Assembly: GCA_035771175.1 (NCBI GenBank)
Contig: CM069605.1
Coordinates: forward strand, 25,126,288-25,190,287
Source: Paratinospora sagittata
Taxonomy: Eukaryota; Streptophyta; Magnoliopsida; Ranunculales; Menispermaceae
DNA: 64,000 nt
Direction: 5' to 3'
The notes beneath the pieces were generated by a model. It was given only the letters and a program-made list of their open reading frames with translations. It had not been told where the DNA came from and did no database searches. Both the position numbers and the translations under genes were made by a program. The first letter of the stretch is position 1; the number at the start of each line of letters is the position of its first letter. Positions 25,481-37,008 of this stretch are shown here, one piece after another.

Positions 25481-25598
25481 GATGTTCACTCAAATCAAAG
25501 AAAAAAAGTAGACTTGCATGGGTTGAAAAAAATATTTTAAATGATGCTAACCTTGTAGGACCTAAGGCTACTTGTGTGCCAAAGTCAAAGGTGTTCTA
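25481..25598 (+). pseudogene. Ty1/copia pol start fragment
   Basis: After the solo LTR the outer copia reading continues with NDANLVGPKATCVPKSKVFYD. The minus-strand copy at about 29250-29300 reads NMHGPKATRVPKSKVFYVV just before the protease motif, so this is the same gag/protease junction. It is cut at 25599 by an LTR on the other strand, and I could not find where it resumes. Confidence 0.65.
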
Positions 25599-27415
25599 TG
25601 ATAGACACCCAAGAAGGGTGGTGAATTGGGTGTTGGCGGATGTTTCGATAAACCTTTCTCAAACTCAAAAAGCTAAGGCAAGATGAAACTTGCAAGAAGG
25701 TAAAAGAGAAATAAACACACAAGATTTAGAGTGGTTCAGCTTACCCAAGCCTGCATCCGCTACTTGATCACTCTGATCAAGATTTTTCCAAATCCACTAA
25801 TCAATCTTACTTTACGGGTGAGGATTAAACCAATTACAAACATTGTTTCTCGGGTAGAGAAACTTTCCCAATTAGCTCGTAAGCTAATTCAAAATACAAT
25901 ATGAAATGAAAGAGGATGTTACTTGGGATCTTCCTAAGTAGTTCAGCCACTTGATTTGGAATGAAGTGCAAAGTTGAAAGTCGTGGAAGAAAGCTTCAAA
26001 TTGATCAAAAACAAATAAAAGTTGTAGCACTTGTTCTTTAACACAAATCGAAAGAGAAAACCTTCAAAAAGGTTTGTTCAAAAAGGTTTGCAAACTTAGA
26101 AAAGTTCAAAGCACAAAGTTTTCTTGTTCACTCAAAAGCTCTCTAGAGAATGATTTTGGAGATGTTGAATAATAAGAGTCTGTAAAGATAAGAAATGATT
26201 TGAAGGATGCTTTAAATACTTTCTCACATTTAAAAACCATAATCTTAAATGTGTGATTGAGATTTAATGGATTAAAGGTGGAAAAAGGTGATTTCAATGG
26301 TTGAGGTTTGAAGATCAAAAAACATTTTTTCGCACAACCAAAAAGTGAAAAACCCAGTGGGAGTGGACTCTTGGAGCTCAACCATGGGAGGGACCACTTG
26401 GGGAGCGTGTTCCCTGATTGAGGGAACGTGTTCCCCAAGTCTAGAGCTCCTTTGGCTTCGGGGAGCACATTCCCAGACTGTGGGAGTGTGCTCTCCAAGT
26501 CCAGAAGAAGCTAGACTCTCAAACAACACATGAGGGACGCGTTTTCTGGTCTCATGTGCACAGTTTTGTGATTTTTTATGGTTTTTGACATGTTTGAGGT
26601 TCGAGCAACATTCTTTCTTTTTCAGAACGTATTCTTCATGGACTTGGGATGCAAACTTCACATAAAATGATGTTTAAATAATAAAAAAATGAACTTCATA
26701 GGGTATCTATGTCCAATTTCTCATTGGGCAACTAGTTCCTCCTTGGGGAAGTTGGTTCCTTGAGCTAAGGTACACATGAAATGATGAATGGAAACACATG
26801 ACTTAAATTTGTGTGACTTAGAAACACTTTAGATGATCAAAAGCATGTTTAAAAGACTTTAAAAAAACTTTCAAGTGCCTTGACATAATCATAATAATTA
26901 TATGTGAAACACATGAGTGGGGAGTGAGTTTCCCAAGCGGGGAGTGAGCTCCCCAAAGGGAGCTAGTTCCCGGAGAAACTTCAACATATGTTTTTGCCTT
27001 GAAATCGATTTAGAAAACTCTCAAGCAATGAAAATCAAGATGTTCAATTTTTCAAAGATTGTTTTAAAATCATTTTACAATTTTGTAAAACCGAGAAATT
27101 GAAAAACCGGTCAAAAAAGGAACATGGCCGATTAGCTTAGGAATAACTTACAACCTAAAATATCTAAGCAATTACAAATGAAATAAATATTTAAACATTG
27201 ATGCCTTGATCTTCAGTTGACTTTTTGGTTGACCTTGAGTTGACCGGTAGTTTTACTTTGACTTTTTAGATTGATCGATCACTTGAATTTGACTTTAGGT
27301 TGACCGAACAAACCAAGCTTTGATATGTGAAATAAACTGAAAAACACTCGATAAAAATGATTAGATCATATGGAATATTGTTTGCAATCATCAAAACCAA
27401 AGGAGGCGACCAACA
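25599..27415 (-). repeat. Copia-type LTR (3' LTR of minus-strand element)
   Basis: On the minus strand it starts TGTTGGTCGCCTCC followed by TTTTGATGATTGCAAACAA and ends GGGTGTCTATCA after the CCCAATTCACCACCC block. A purine-rich AAATAAGGAGAT precedes the start (27416 onward), so this is a 3' LTR. It has GC-rich palindromes at 26398-26510 and related ones at 26918-26975. Its terminal sequences differ from those of the LTR at 37191-45553 that sits beside the only copia primer site, so the two are not a matched pair. A 130-codon minus-strand frame at 26106-26498 runs over the palindromes and is not a recognised protein. Confidence 0.7.
26398..26510. repeat. GC-rich hairpin pair in copia LTR
   Basis: First hairpin: CTTGGGGAGCGTGTTCCC and GGGAACGTGTTCCCCAAG (26398-26439). 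Second: GGGGAGCACATTCCC and GGGAGTGTGCTCTCC (about 26460-26495). Each arm resembles a decayed GGGAGCGCGCTCCC palindrome with C-to-T changes. Similar GGGGAGTGAGCTCCCC-type sequence recurs at about 26937-26957. Confidence 0.7.
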
Positions 27416-28067
27416 ATCTCCTTATTTTTTATGATTTTAAACGTTTTACTTTAAGCTTGATTGAAGCAATTATGATCTAAATGAATGCATGTACATGTAA
27501 GCATGAGCAAATATGAATATCCAAACATAAGCAAACAAGATCATTAAGTAAGACAAAATAAACATTTCATAAAAGTCAAGTTAATATATAATCCAAAGTA
27601 CAAAGTAAGGTTCAAACTACAAAAAATCATGAAAGTAGCAAAATAACCCATACAATGTGATAAGCACCATACAAAAGAGCTACTCCCCCTAAATTTATGC
27701 CTACTCCTACTCCCTCCGAGTCAGTGCATACAACAAAAGTTCTCCAATAATTCTCCCCCTTTTGAAACATAAAAAAGAGGGGTCACTGATCTAGATGATG
27801 AGGAGAGGGAGGAGATTGTCAATAATCTAAAATATTTCATCCTGCAAGATAGTGAAAGCAGAAGAAGAAGCAGACCTAACAGGCGGATGTTGAGCCTCTG
27901 TGGGGAAAAAGTTATCATGTGATGCTACGGAGAGTAAATGGGAGCGTCATGCTTATGATGTTGAGACGGAGATGGAACTGGATGAAGGAACTGTTGCTGG
28001 AATTGGTCAAAATGAGTATGTATGCGCTAGAACTCGGAGTACAGAGATGTATCAGTAGGTAGATCAT
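27416..28067 (-). other. 3' untranslated region of minus-strand copia element
   Basis: Minus-strand sequence with two G-rich purine boxes (AAAAGGGGGAGAATTATTGG near 27750; AATTTAGGGGGAGTAG near 27690) and AAATAAGGAGAT next to the LTR. Such boxes before the 3' LTR are typical of Sirevirus-like copia elements. No reading frame of note is present. Confidence 0.45.
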
Positions 28068-28442
28068 TCAGGTATCCAATAAACCGCTTGACCCCAGCAA
28101 GGTCCTATGACCTGTGAGAGTGGTCTTCATCTCAAAATAGTCAGACTTTAGCTGATCAAAGCCAAAAGTCTGTGTCTTCTGTATGGTTGTAAGCTGACGA
28201 TGAAGAAGAGCAAAGTCGGATGGTGGAGAATCAGGCGACGTCGGCTGGCTCAGTCCAGCTACTGCAGGAGGAGAGTGAGGGGCATCCATGCCATCCGCAT
28301 GATCGGAATCTGCAGCGTCAACATCCATATCATTCACATCCTCATTGTCATCAAAGTTCTCCACTTCCTCGTCGGAGGCATCAGTAGAAAGATCATTCGA
28401 ATGAGGATCCTCATAGCCTTCATATTCATCACCATCTCTCAT
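28068..28442 (-). pseudogene. Acidic/coiled-coil ORF between copia pol and 3' LTR
   Basis: 124 codons. The N-terminal half is very acidic (DEEVENFDDNEDVNDMD), followed by a Pro/Ser-rich hinge (PTSPDSPPSDFALL) and a probable amphipathic helix (LHRQLTTIQKTQTFGFDQLK). I do not recognise the protein. An extra ORF between pol and the 3' LTR is a feature of some Sireviruses (env-like or unknown ORF), and the position fits that. A fragment of an unrelated transposon ORF-1-like protein is equally possible. The downstream sequence (28060-27900) continues without stops in another frame for a short distance. Confidence 0.4.
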
Positions 28443-28920
28443 TTCTTCAAGTTGAAGCCATTGTTTCCTTCAACGTACATAATATAATTTCATAAACTTC
28501 AAGGTGCTCTCATCAACTGTACATGAGGAGTTTGCAGTTTTAACTGGGATGACATTTGATTGTTAATGACTTCACTAGATCCACTTTATCTTTTACACAC
28601 ACATGCAAATAACATGCCATGTGTATGCTCAAATGCCCACTAGTTAATCATGTGTTACTTAGCTGGTCTTATTCTCCCATGTATCTTAATGCCCAATCAT
28701 CCATTAACAACAACCTTTTTGTTTTCCTTTATTCAATCAAGTCAAGCTCATATTAATTCATGGTCCAATTGGCTCATGCATAAATAATAACACGTACATT
28801 ATACTTTTATTTAACATGACCCATATACAATTTATGATGCAAACATTTATAATAATATGGCCCATATGCAATTTATAATGCACACAATCATATATAATTT
28901 CATGCAAATACATGAAGTTA
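28443..28920. other. No recognisable feature
   Basis: AT-rich sequence between the acidic ORF and the copia pol remnants. It contains several diverged CATGCAAAT/ATATAATT repeats around 28760-28920, but I see no coding block or terminus. Confidence 0.4.
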
Positions 28921-28929
28921 CTCCAAAAA

Positions 28930-29300
28930 ATTGAGAAATACGTATACTACACACATATACAACCACATGGAGTTGGTAATGACATTGGCAATACGTAAGA
29001 TAAAGTCTAGGTTCGTTACATTATGTTTTAGCCCTTTAACCTACAGTACATTAGAAATAGATAGGGAATCGTTACCAAAGGTTCTAATGCCTACAATTTT
29101 TTTCTTTGCTATTGTCTCCAAACGTCACCTTCTCGTTTTTCTTTCTTTCTATGTACAAGAACTTTGACTTATCTCCTGTCATGTGCCTCGAGCATCCACT
29201 ATCTAGATACCATATATCTCCATTATTGCTCGTCTACACAACATAAAATACTTTTGATTTTGGTACTCGCGTTGCTTTGGGTCCATGCATGTTAGCATCA
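28930..29300 (-). pseudogene. Ty1/copia protease and pre-integrase remnant
   Basis: Minus-strand reading gives KATRVPKSKVFY, then WYLDSGCSRHMTGDKSKF at about 29165-29215. The latter is the copia protease active-site block (DSG) and GAG-pre-integrase start. It is followed after frame changes by FGNDSLSISNVL and VKGLKHN-like sequence down to about 28980. Stops interrupt it. The rest of pol (integrase, RT, RNase H) is missing, so at least 3 kb has been deleted. Confidence 0.7.
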
Positions 29301-30709
29301 ATAAAAATACTCTTCTTAGTGTTCATGACATTACATCTTAATATAGTATGACCTTATTTGTGACATTTGTGACATTTAGGTCTCTTGGCCAGTAAAGTAG
29401 TATACTCCTTTTATTTTGATCCTTGTGTGTGACCTATTTTGGCTCTATCAAATGCACATTTTTGTGATCCTAGAATCATATCAAATAGTTTTTGACCATT
29501 TGTAAATATGATCACTATGTTATTTAGGTCTTTATTTTGCTTCCTATGCAACTCATTTTCATTTTTCATTTTCTCAATTGTTCTTTTGAGTTGTTCATTG
29601 TCTAATGATAACTCATCAAGATCCTCTTGCTGAGATTCAATCTCGTCAAGAGCTTCTTCTAGACTTTTTTTGAGTTTCTCATTTTTCCTAATCTCTTTAC
29701 CAAGTTTAATTTTAACATCATGCACATGAGAATCAAGAATATCAACATTTTCATTGAATAATTCAGATTTTACCTCGGTATTTGTCATGAGGAAAATTGT
29801 TGCTTTGTGGTCTGCATTTGAATCACTTTCACTTAAACTTGTATCGTCCCAAGTGGCTTTGAGTACCTTCTTGTCCTTCTTATTTAAACTATGACTTTTC
29901 TTGTACCTATTGGGACAATCACTCCTAACATGTCCAGGTTTGTTACAACCAAAACAAATGAGTTCAGTGGGTTTAGCTGAATTTCTTTCCTTTATCGAAT
30001 TCAGAATTTGAGTTTCCCTTTCCTTTCCTTCTAATCAACTTGTTAATCTTCCTAGACAACATGGCTATGTCCTCATCCGTACTCTCATTATCAGAGGTAG
30101 TTTCGGACTCAGTATCTACATTTAACGCTATGTTTTTCTTTCCTTTGTCCTCACTTTTGATTTGGACTTGGTTATTCTTTAACTTCATTTCATGTACCAT
30201 TAACGAACCACATAATTCATCAAAGGTATACTCGGCTAGATTCTTTGCTTCTTCTATAGTCGTGGCTTTAAGTTCCCATGCTCTAGGTAATCCTCTTAGA
30301 ATTTCCTAACGGTTTCTTCCTGATTATAACTCCTTCTTATCCTCTTCATCTTATTCAAATTTTTAGTAAACCGTGTAATAACTTATGCTATAGTTTCGTT
30401 TCCTCCATCCTATAGGTCTCATATATTTCAACTAGCATTTGGAGCTTTGCCTTTTTAACTTACAAAGTCTTCATGGGTCACTTCTAATTTCTACCAAATC
30501 CCTTTAGCCGTTTCACATGCACTAACCCTATTAAATTCATCAACTGATAAGCTACAAAAGAGTATGTTTACCGCTTGATTATTGAACAATTCTCTTTTCT
30601 TTTCTTTTGCTGTCCACTCTTCTAGTTCCTTAAGAACAGTTACATCGTTAACTATTTTTGTAGGTGTTGGACAATCGTTTATCACAAGATCCCACATTTC
30701 TAGGTCTTG
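29301..30709 (-). pseudogene. Ty1/copia gag, main part, broken
   Basis: Gag of the minus-strand copia element. In order from 30709: LEMWDLVINDCPTP, ELFNNQAVNILFCSL and CETAKGIW (30697-30491). Then come an interrupted region, a Lys-rich segment (EDKGKKNIALNVDTES, 30200-29973), an intact knuckle CFGCNKPGHVRSDCP at about 29920-29965, and a coiled coil (KEIRKNEKLKKSLEEALDEI, 29788-29411). A degenerate second knuckle (KCHKCHK, stop, GHTIL) ends it near 29360. Stops and frameshifts occur between each block. The N-terminal part lies at 37009-37110 beyond a Ty3 insertion. Confidence 0.8.
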
Positions 30710-33700
30710 TGTAACACCCCGTAGTTTTAATTAAATACATACGTTAAATTACGCATATATCGAGATGTATAATACACGTATTTTATACGTAAAAGACAAA
30801 TATATGCGTATATGAAAATACATGCTAGATTTAAGGGGTATTAGTAAATAAATAAAATTATTAAATGAAGATGATACATATGGGATCATCCTATATGGGT
30901 GCTTACAAGTTAAAAAAAAATGGAGTTGAATTAAATTGATTAATTTATGGGGTTGGTTAATTAAATATGTGGATTGTAGTATGATTTAATGAATTAATGA
31001 ATAGTATGATTTAATGAATGAAAGTTAAATATTAAGATGGAAAAGTTGCTTTATTAAGTTAGATGAGGTGCATAGGGATATATACTTATCATCTCATTTC
31101 TAATCTAATCTAATCTCTCACCTCACCGTCCAAAAAAAAATAGAAATAAAAATAAAAAAAAAAGGAAAGAAGGTGCAGGAGAGAAAAGAAGCGGGATGAA
31201 GGAGAAAGAAGAACCGAGAAGGAAGAAGAACGAAGGGAGAAACGCGGGATTCGCGTCTAATCGGGACTCGCGGTAAGTGATTTTCACTTTAGTTCTTCGT
31301 GAAATTGATATCTAAGCTGTCACACCCTAGTACACAGCACACCGCAGTGTCTAGTACCCCCGGGATGTGATGGGTACGCATACCCCAGCCATAGTACCAC
31401 ATAATATTGTCATATCGCCATGTAGCAACCCAACCGCAGCTGGTCTACATCGAAACGATTATTTGTCCCCCTGCACACCGCAGCGCACAGGGAGGGCCTC
31501 CCCCGGTTCGAACCCAAGACCTCCCCCTCAGGGAGTCCTCCGTCGCAACTGAGTAGCCACTGAACTACTAGGAATGCGAAATTAGACTCCTTAAGGGAGG
31601 TCTCGAGTTCGATTCCTAGGGAGGCCCTGCACTATTCATGAATAGTGGCAGACAAATAATCGTTTCGATGTAGACCAGCTGCGGTTGGGTTGCTACATGG
31701 CGATATGACAATATTATGTGGTACTATGGCTAGGCGTTCGCCCCGAGGGGGTGCGCCCGCACCTGGGGGGGCACGTTGTGCAACCCAGGGTGTGACATAA
31801 GCTAAATGTAACGAGTCTCTCAAAGTAATTTTAACTATGAGAGTTGTTTTACTGCATTTTCAAAATTGGGGTTTTGACCCAATTTGAATGAAAATTTGTT
31901 CGAAAGGTGGAAAAACACTCCCTAGACTGTAGGAGTCCCGAATATGTGGTTAGATTTCTTTTATTTGTTCATTTGAAATTTTTATGGCTGTTGGAAGTTA
32001 GAGTTTATATTGGAAACCTTTCGAATCATATTAAAACCCGATGAAACTTCAGTTTAAGGCTATAGAATGGTAGAATGAACTGTTGTGAGTCCATCGATGC
32101 TAATTTCATGATTTTTGGAGACCGTTTGATAATTTTAGTAAAAATTATCCATGTTTCCAATGAAGAGTGACGTGTGATTATGTCCAGTGAATAAAATGGA
32201 ATTGGAATCCAGTGAAACTCCGGTTTGAGATCATAGAATCGTAGAGAACTGAATTTCGGACGTTCCGATGCTAAGATTGTGATTTTTGGATATGATTTGA
32301 TATTTTTAGTAACTAAATATATGATTTTGGTGAGTAAAATTTACGTTCGTGACCTTCGCGAACGTGTAAAATCTTAGTAAAATAACTGTTGAAGGTAGTA
32401 GAATGGTTGTATGACTGATTTTACACGTGCCAATGTGGACAGAATAATTTTAGGAATGTATTATATTTTTAATAAAATTGATACATGTTCTAGGAAAAAA
32501 ATAAAATTGAGAACTAGTGAAAATATGAATTGGAAATCTATTTTCACCGTTCTTTCTTGTAAAAATATCTAGATTGACCACAGAAACGAGATAGTAGTTT
32601 CTTCAACTGCTTATGAGTCCTAAATTGAGTTGGAATCTAAATTCACAGAATGTATATAAGATTTTTCTGGTTGATCTTTATTAATAGTGATTTGAAGTGA
32701 GTTGAGAAATTGAATATATAAATAGATATGAATAAATGAAATTGAATTATGGAGTGGTTGTGACAGGTTGAGTTAGTTGGATTTAAATTGGAGCTGGACT
32801 CGAAAGCGACGGTGATTGTGTTTAAGTTGAAAAGTCTTGTACTGTGAGTATATTTTCTTGATTTGGTCCTTGTATGACATTATATATATATATATATATA
32901 TATGTGAAATGTTTGAATGTAAATATGCTATGCATATATTGTTGCATTGTGTTTTAATTTGCATTCATAAATGATTTTTTTTAGCATTGGAGCATGTGAG
33001 ACTTGCAAAGGCAAGTTGGTGTCATTTTGTTAGGAATTAGACCCGGATGAGTGTTATGCGTAACCTCATTGTCAGTAGGCCTGTCCTAACAAGGATTGAA
33101 GATCCTTGAAATGACTGTGAATTAAGTAATGTGAGGTCCGAGCGTAGGCTCCTTATCGGTGCATAATAAGGAGTTTGTACCCGCTCCATTACGAGAAGGA
33201 GGGAGATTGTGGTTTTAGTGTAAAAGGATGCATGTTTTCTTGAAAAATCATGAAATCTATGTTGTTGGCATGTATGATATATTTGTTCAATGATGCATGT
33301 GTTTAATAATTGTTTGAAATGATTTTAATGTCATGTTTCCCTAAATGCATATAATTGTCATATAAAGAGATATATTCACTGAGTTGTTGGTTGCTCACTC
33401 CATTTCCTTCAATATTTCAGGTACGGAGTTAAAAAGAAAAGCACGATAGTAGATACATGAGTTAGATTCTTATTTTGTTAATGTACGTATATGCGAAGGA
33501 AATGGATTATATTTTCTTTATTTTCAAATGAATATATATATCACATCCTACATATATATATTATCACATAGATGGGTGTTAAGGAAACATGGATTTTGAT
33601 TTGATATTTTGGGTTATACAATGCTTGTGATGATAAAACGAGATGATCATATATATTTATCATGTGAGAATTTGAATTGTGGAATGAATGGGATGATTAT

Positions 33701-33912
33701 ATATATATATTGGATTTGATTTGTGGTATATCAGGAAAAAATGTGAATTGTCCATTTTATGGGGAGATGCTGTCAAAATTTCAAACAATTTTGAGAATTT
33801 TTGTGAATGTCTGTTGAGGCTGACAGTGTATTATATATTGTATATGGGTATGTACAGTGTATAGTACACTGTGCCGGTCATGACGTCAGCCTACGTCAGG
33901 GGCTTCGTGACA
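30710..33912 (+). repeat. 5' LTR of the plus-strand Ty3 element
   Basis: Starts TGTAACACCCCGTAG and ends GTCAGGGGCTTCGTGACA. About 3.2 kb, or 2.7 kb without the foldback insertion at 31318-31797. It contains TGACGTCA near its end (about 33884), TA microsatellites, and a purine-rich leader (31140-31240) of the kind found downstream of transcription starts in plant LTRs. The solo LTR at 15135-17648 is the same family on the other strand. Confidence 0.85.
31318..31797. mobile_element. 480-bp foldback element with tRNA-like core, TAAGC duplication
   Basis: Ends TGTCACACCC and GGGTGTGACA, with the same 5-bp flank TAAGC at 31313-31317 and 31798-31802. The arms are long inverted repeats (for example GCCATGTAGCAACCCAACCG on the left and its complement on the right). 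The centre of each arm has a tRNA-like pol III block: A-box-like remnant near 31555 and B-box-like GAGTTCGATTCC at 31608-31619, with the opposite copy GGTTCGAACCC at about 31506. The left terminus has diverged from the right one over about 90 bp. No coding capacity. It is most likely two SINE-like units joined head-to-head that moved as one piece. Confidence 0.75.
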
Positions 33913-33916
33913 ATAT

Positions 33917-33928
33917 TGGTATTAGAGC
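33917..33928 (+). other. Primer-binding site (initiator Met-tRNA type)
   Basis: TGGTATTAGAGC four bases after the LTR end. It differs at one base from TGGTATCAGAGC, the standard plant retrotransposon primer site that pairs with initiator methionine tRNA. Confidence 0.85.
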
Positions 33929-36458
33929 TTAAGTTTAAAATCCTTAAAAAGATAAAAGCTTTATGATATTATGATTGTTTGTATGGGTATACATATGGGT
34001 AGTCCTATTATGTTGAGCCTAATCCAATATGTTATCTTGACTGAGAATCACCGGTGTCGATGAATTCCAGATTTGGAAAAGACCAGTCAAGATTAACAAT
34101 GGAAATTGTTGATCAAGAAAGGATCATAAGGCTGAAAGAAAAAGAACTAGATGTAATCCAGTGATAATAATTTACATAGCTTATACATGGCTAGTAACTA
34201 CCCAACAGCAATGAAATACACAGCTTATGAAGCTTGTGGAAAAGTTGCAATGTGAGAAAGACAGAGGCTTGAACCATTGATAGCTCCAGATGTGGGTGCT
34301 AATGGTGTGAGTACTTCTGTAAAAACATATATAGTTAAGACTGAAGTAAAAATAAAAAATAGAAGGTCTCAATGATAAGCCAGATGAAATGAAAAGATAT
34401 GTGAAAGTTATGAAAACTTTCAGGAGAAGAGACTCTCTTATCTTAACTGGCAGTCTGATATTAGATGTAGCAAAGAATTTGTTACTCTGAGTGGAGACCA
34501 TCTTAGAGAATGATTAAGTCTCTGAAAATGATAAAGCAACTTAGCTAAGTTTAAGCTAACTGATGATAAGAGATAAAAAAAAATTGGGTTAAAGACTCCT
34601 GAGATGATTAAGGCATGAGATTAATTAAAGAAGCTATTTTATGAGGGCTTCTATCATCATACTGAAATTGATTTAAGGCATGAGAAGTTTTATCTTGTTA
34701 AAATGTAGTGACATGCCTAACCATAAATACAAACATGAATTAAATAGACTGGTATAGTTTATTTTTGGAATGATCACTATGGATACCCTGAGAATGACAA
34801 GGATCTAGAATAAATTTTGGGATCCTATACGACAGGTTTGATAATTGGTGGGTTATAAATATATGCGCAAGTTGTGAGGCAACCTATAAATTTCGGGTTA
34901 GCCAAAGTTGTGGTGAAATTGTTAACACCAACGATACTAGTGATATAGGTTGCACTGTCGTTTGAAGCCGAGTCATCAACACCAGTGTTAGGTAAAAGGA
35001 GAAATAAGTAATGTAAGGAAATGTTGGGGCAATAATATGAAATTCAAGATACGTGAAACATTGAGTAAGGTTGAGATTTTGGCAGTATTAGTGACTCTAA
35101 TTTTGTTAGTACCTGACCCAATAATAATGGGAAAAAGGGAAGTGATGTTAACGAATTATGAAAATCAGAAGTGGTTTCCATTTCTTAAGCAGGAGTCACA
35201 GACTGCGTAAATTGTATCTCGACCTATGAATGTCTATTATCAATCTGGAAAAAAAAAGACACGGGATGTGTTAATCTCCAGTTAGTAGATATGGAATGCC
35301 CCAATATTTTTATCAATGTGACTCCACCAGATTTTAGAGAATCAATTAAAGTAAATACAAGACCAGATCCAAATATTAGTAAGACGTTGATAACAGGTAT
35401 GATCAACATTTTGTTATTGTGTATATTTTGATGTATTTTTGGATCTACCTGGTTCTTTATCTCTGGTGATATGGTAGGCAAATTGTATTATCTTTTGTTA
35501 TAATAATGCATCATTGATTGTGAGTATGCCTACAGGAGAAAGAATCTACCTTGATATGGTTAACAAATATTATGTGTAATAAATATGAGGGTCATCAAGT
35601 AATTATGGACTTTAGAATATGAAATTTTTGGAATTGGATGCTTTGTTTGGTATGATTGGCTGACCACCTCTCATGCCAGGTGGAGCGTCTATCCGAAAAG
35701 AATTAATATTCTGAAAAAGTGAAAAATCCTCATTTTGATTCTCGAGGAGTTTATACCCTCAAAATCTTCTATCTAAGACAAGATAACTATTGACGAGGAA
35801 ATGGAGAATATAGCTAATACAAAGCCATTTAGAGTAACGTAATAAGGCATGCAGTTGATTAAAATTTCTGTGGTGAGCTGGTATATTGGAATATTCTCTG
35901 ATGAATTATTAAAAATGCCACCTTGGAGAGCATTTGTGATAATATGGAAAGAAGGTATAGTGAAATATGTTTAAGTATAAATTATTGTTAACTGAACAGG
36001 GTAACAACAAAGAATGAATATCCTTTACCATGGATAGATGGTCGAATTCGATTAACTAAATGGAGCAAATTTTCTTTAAGATCATTTTGAGATCTAGGCA
36101 CCATCAGTTAAAAATTTGAGAAAAGGATGTAATGCATTGATTAATGTGTCAATCACGTTTATAGGATTGATGCAGTGGGTATATGAATCGTATCTTGGTC
36201 ATTACATAGTCTTCGATGATGATATTTGCAATTGTCCCAAGAAATGTGAGGAGCATGAATAACACCTCGAGATTATTTTGTAGTCGTTGAGAAAGCACCG
36301 AATGAGTGTCAAGCTCAGTTTTGATTATAAATGAGCCAAAAATTTTTGGATCACTTGACTAGTTCAAATAATATCTTTAAGGATGTTGGGAAGGTCAAAG
36401 TGATCATAGAAATGTCAAAACTGATTTAAATGATGGAAATCAGAAGTTCTCTGGTATT
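33929..36458 (+). pseudogene. Ty3 gag-pol ruins
   Basis: No open frame of useful length. At 35600-35780 a protease relic is readable through stops: MDFRI, NFWNWMLCLV (compare FLEFDAILGMDWL) and RGVYTLKIF. Around 35990-36060 and 36160-36300 there are RT relics (TTKNEYPLPW-like; FDDDI; HEEHLEIIL-like). The part from 33929 to 35100 should correspond to gag, but I see no firm gag motif. Very old or inactivated by many C-to-T type changes. Confidence 0.6.
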
Positions 36459-37002
36459 ATTCACTGAGCTGTTGGTTGCTCACTCCATTTCCTTCAATAT
36501 TTCAAATACAGAGTTAAAAGGAAAAGCACGATAGTAGATACGTGAGTTAGATTCTTATTTTGTTAATGTACGTGTATGCGAAGGAAATGGAGTATATTTT
36601 CTTTATTTTCAAATGAATATATATATCACGTCCTACATATATATATTATCACATAGATGGGTGTTAAGGAAACATGGATTTTGATTTGATATTTTGGGTT
36701 ATACAATGCTTGTGATGATAAAATAAGATGATCATATATATTTATCATGTGAGAATCTGATTTGTGGAATGAATGGAATGATTATATATATATATATATT
36801 GGATTTGATTTGTGGTATATCAGGAAAAAAATGTGAATTGTCCATTTTATGGGGAGATGCTGTCAAAATTTCTAACAATTTTGAGGATTTTTGAGAATGT
36901 CCGTTGAGGCTGACAGTGTATTATATATTGTATATGGGTATGTACAATGTATAGTACACTGTGTCGGTCATAACGTCAGCCTACGTCAGGGGCGTCATGA
37001 CA
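36459..37002 (+). repeat. Truncated 3' LTR of the Ty3 element
   Basis: Matches 33370-33912 at about 95% by eye, starting CACTGAGCTGTTGGTTGCTC and ending GTCATGACA. About 2.2 kb of the LTR 5' part is missing, and RT relics run straight into it. The next bases ATATTGG also match what follows the 5' LTR. Confidence 0.8.
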
Positions 37003-37008
37003 ATATTG

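Larger units (their letters stand above)
30710..37008 (+). mobile_element. Ty3/gypsy element, heavily decayed, inserted in copia gag
   Basis: Full 5' LTR (30710-33912), initiator-Met type primer site (33917-33928), about 2.5 kb of ruined internal sequence and a shortened 3' LTR (about 36459-37002). It splits the copia gag between the codons for RFYLRA (right side) and DLEMWDL (left side). The gap-free join of those codons across the insert shows the insertion point. The flanks TCTTG (30705-30709) and TATTG (37004-37008) differ at one base and may be the target duplication. Confidence 0.8.

Noticed and set aside
26106..26661. Two overlapping minus-strand frames of about 130 codons
   Set aside because: They run across the GC-rich hairpins of a copia LTR. 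The Pro/Gly/Ser-type repeats come from the palindromes.
28200..28487. Plus-strand frame of 95 codons
   Set aside because: Complement of the acidic minus-strand ORF. Its Ile/Arg-rich content is a mirror of Asp/Glu codons.
31580..31630. A- and B-box-like blocks as a functional tRNA gene
   Set aside because: No cloverleaf with anticodon arm can be drawn, and the motif recurs in inverted arms of a repeat. It is better read as a tRNA-derived SINE-like head.
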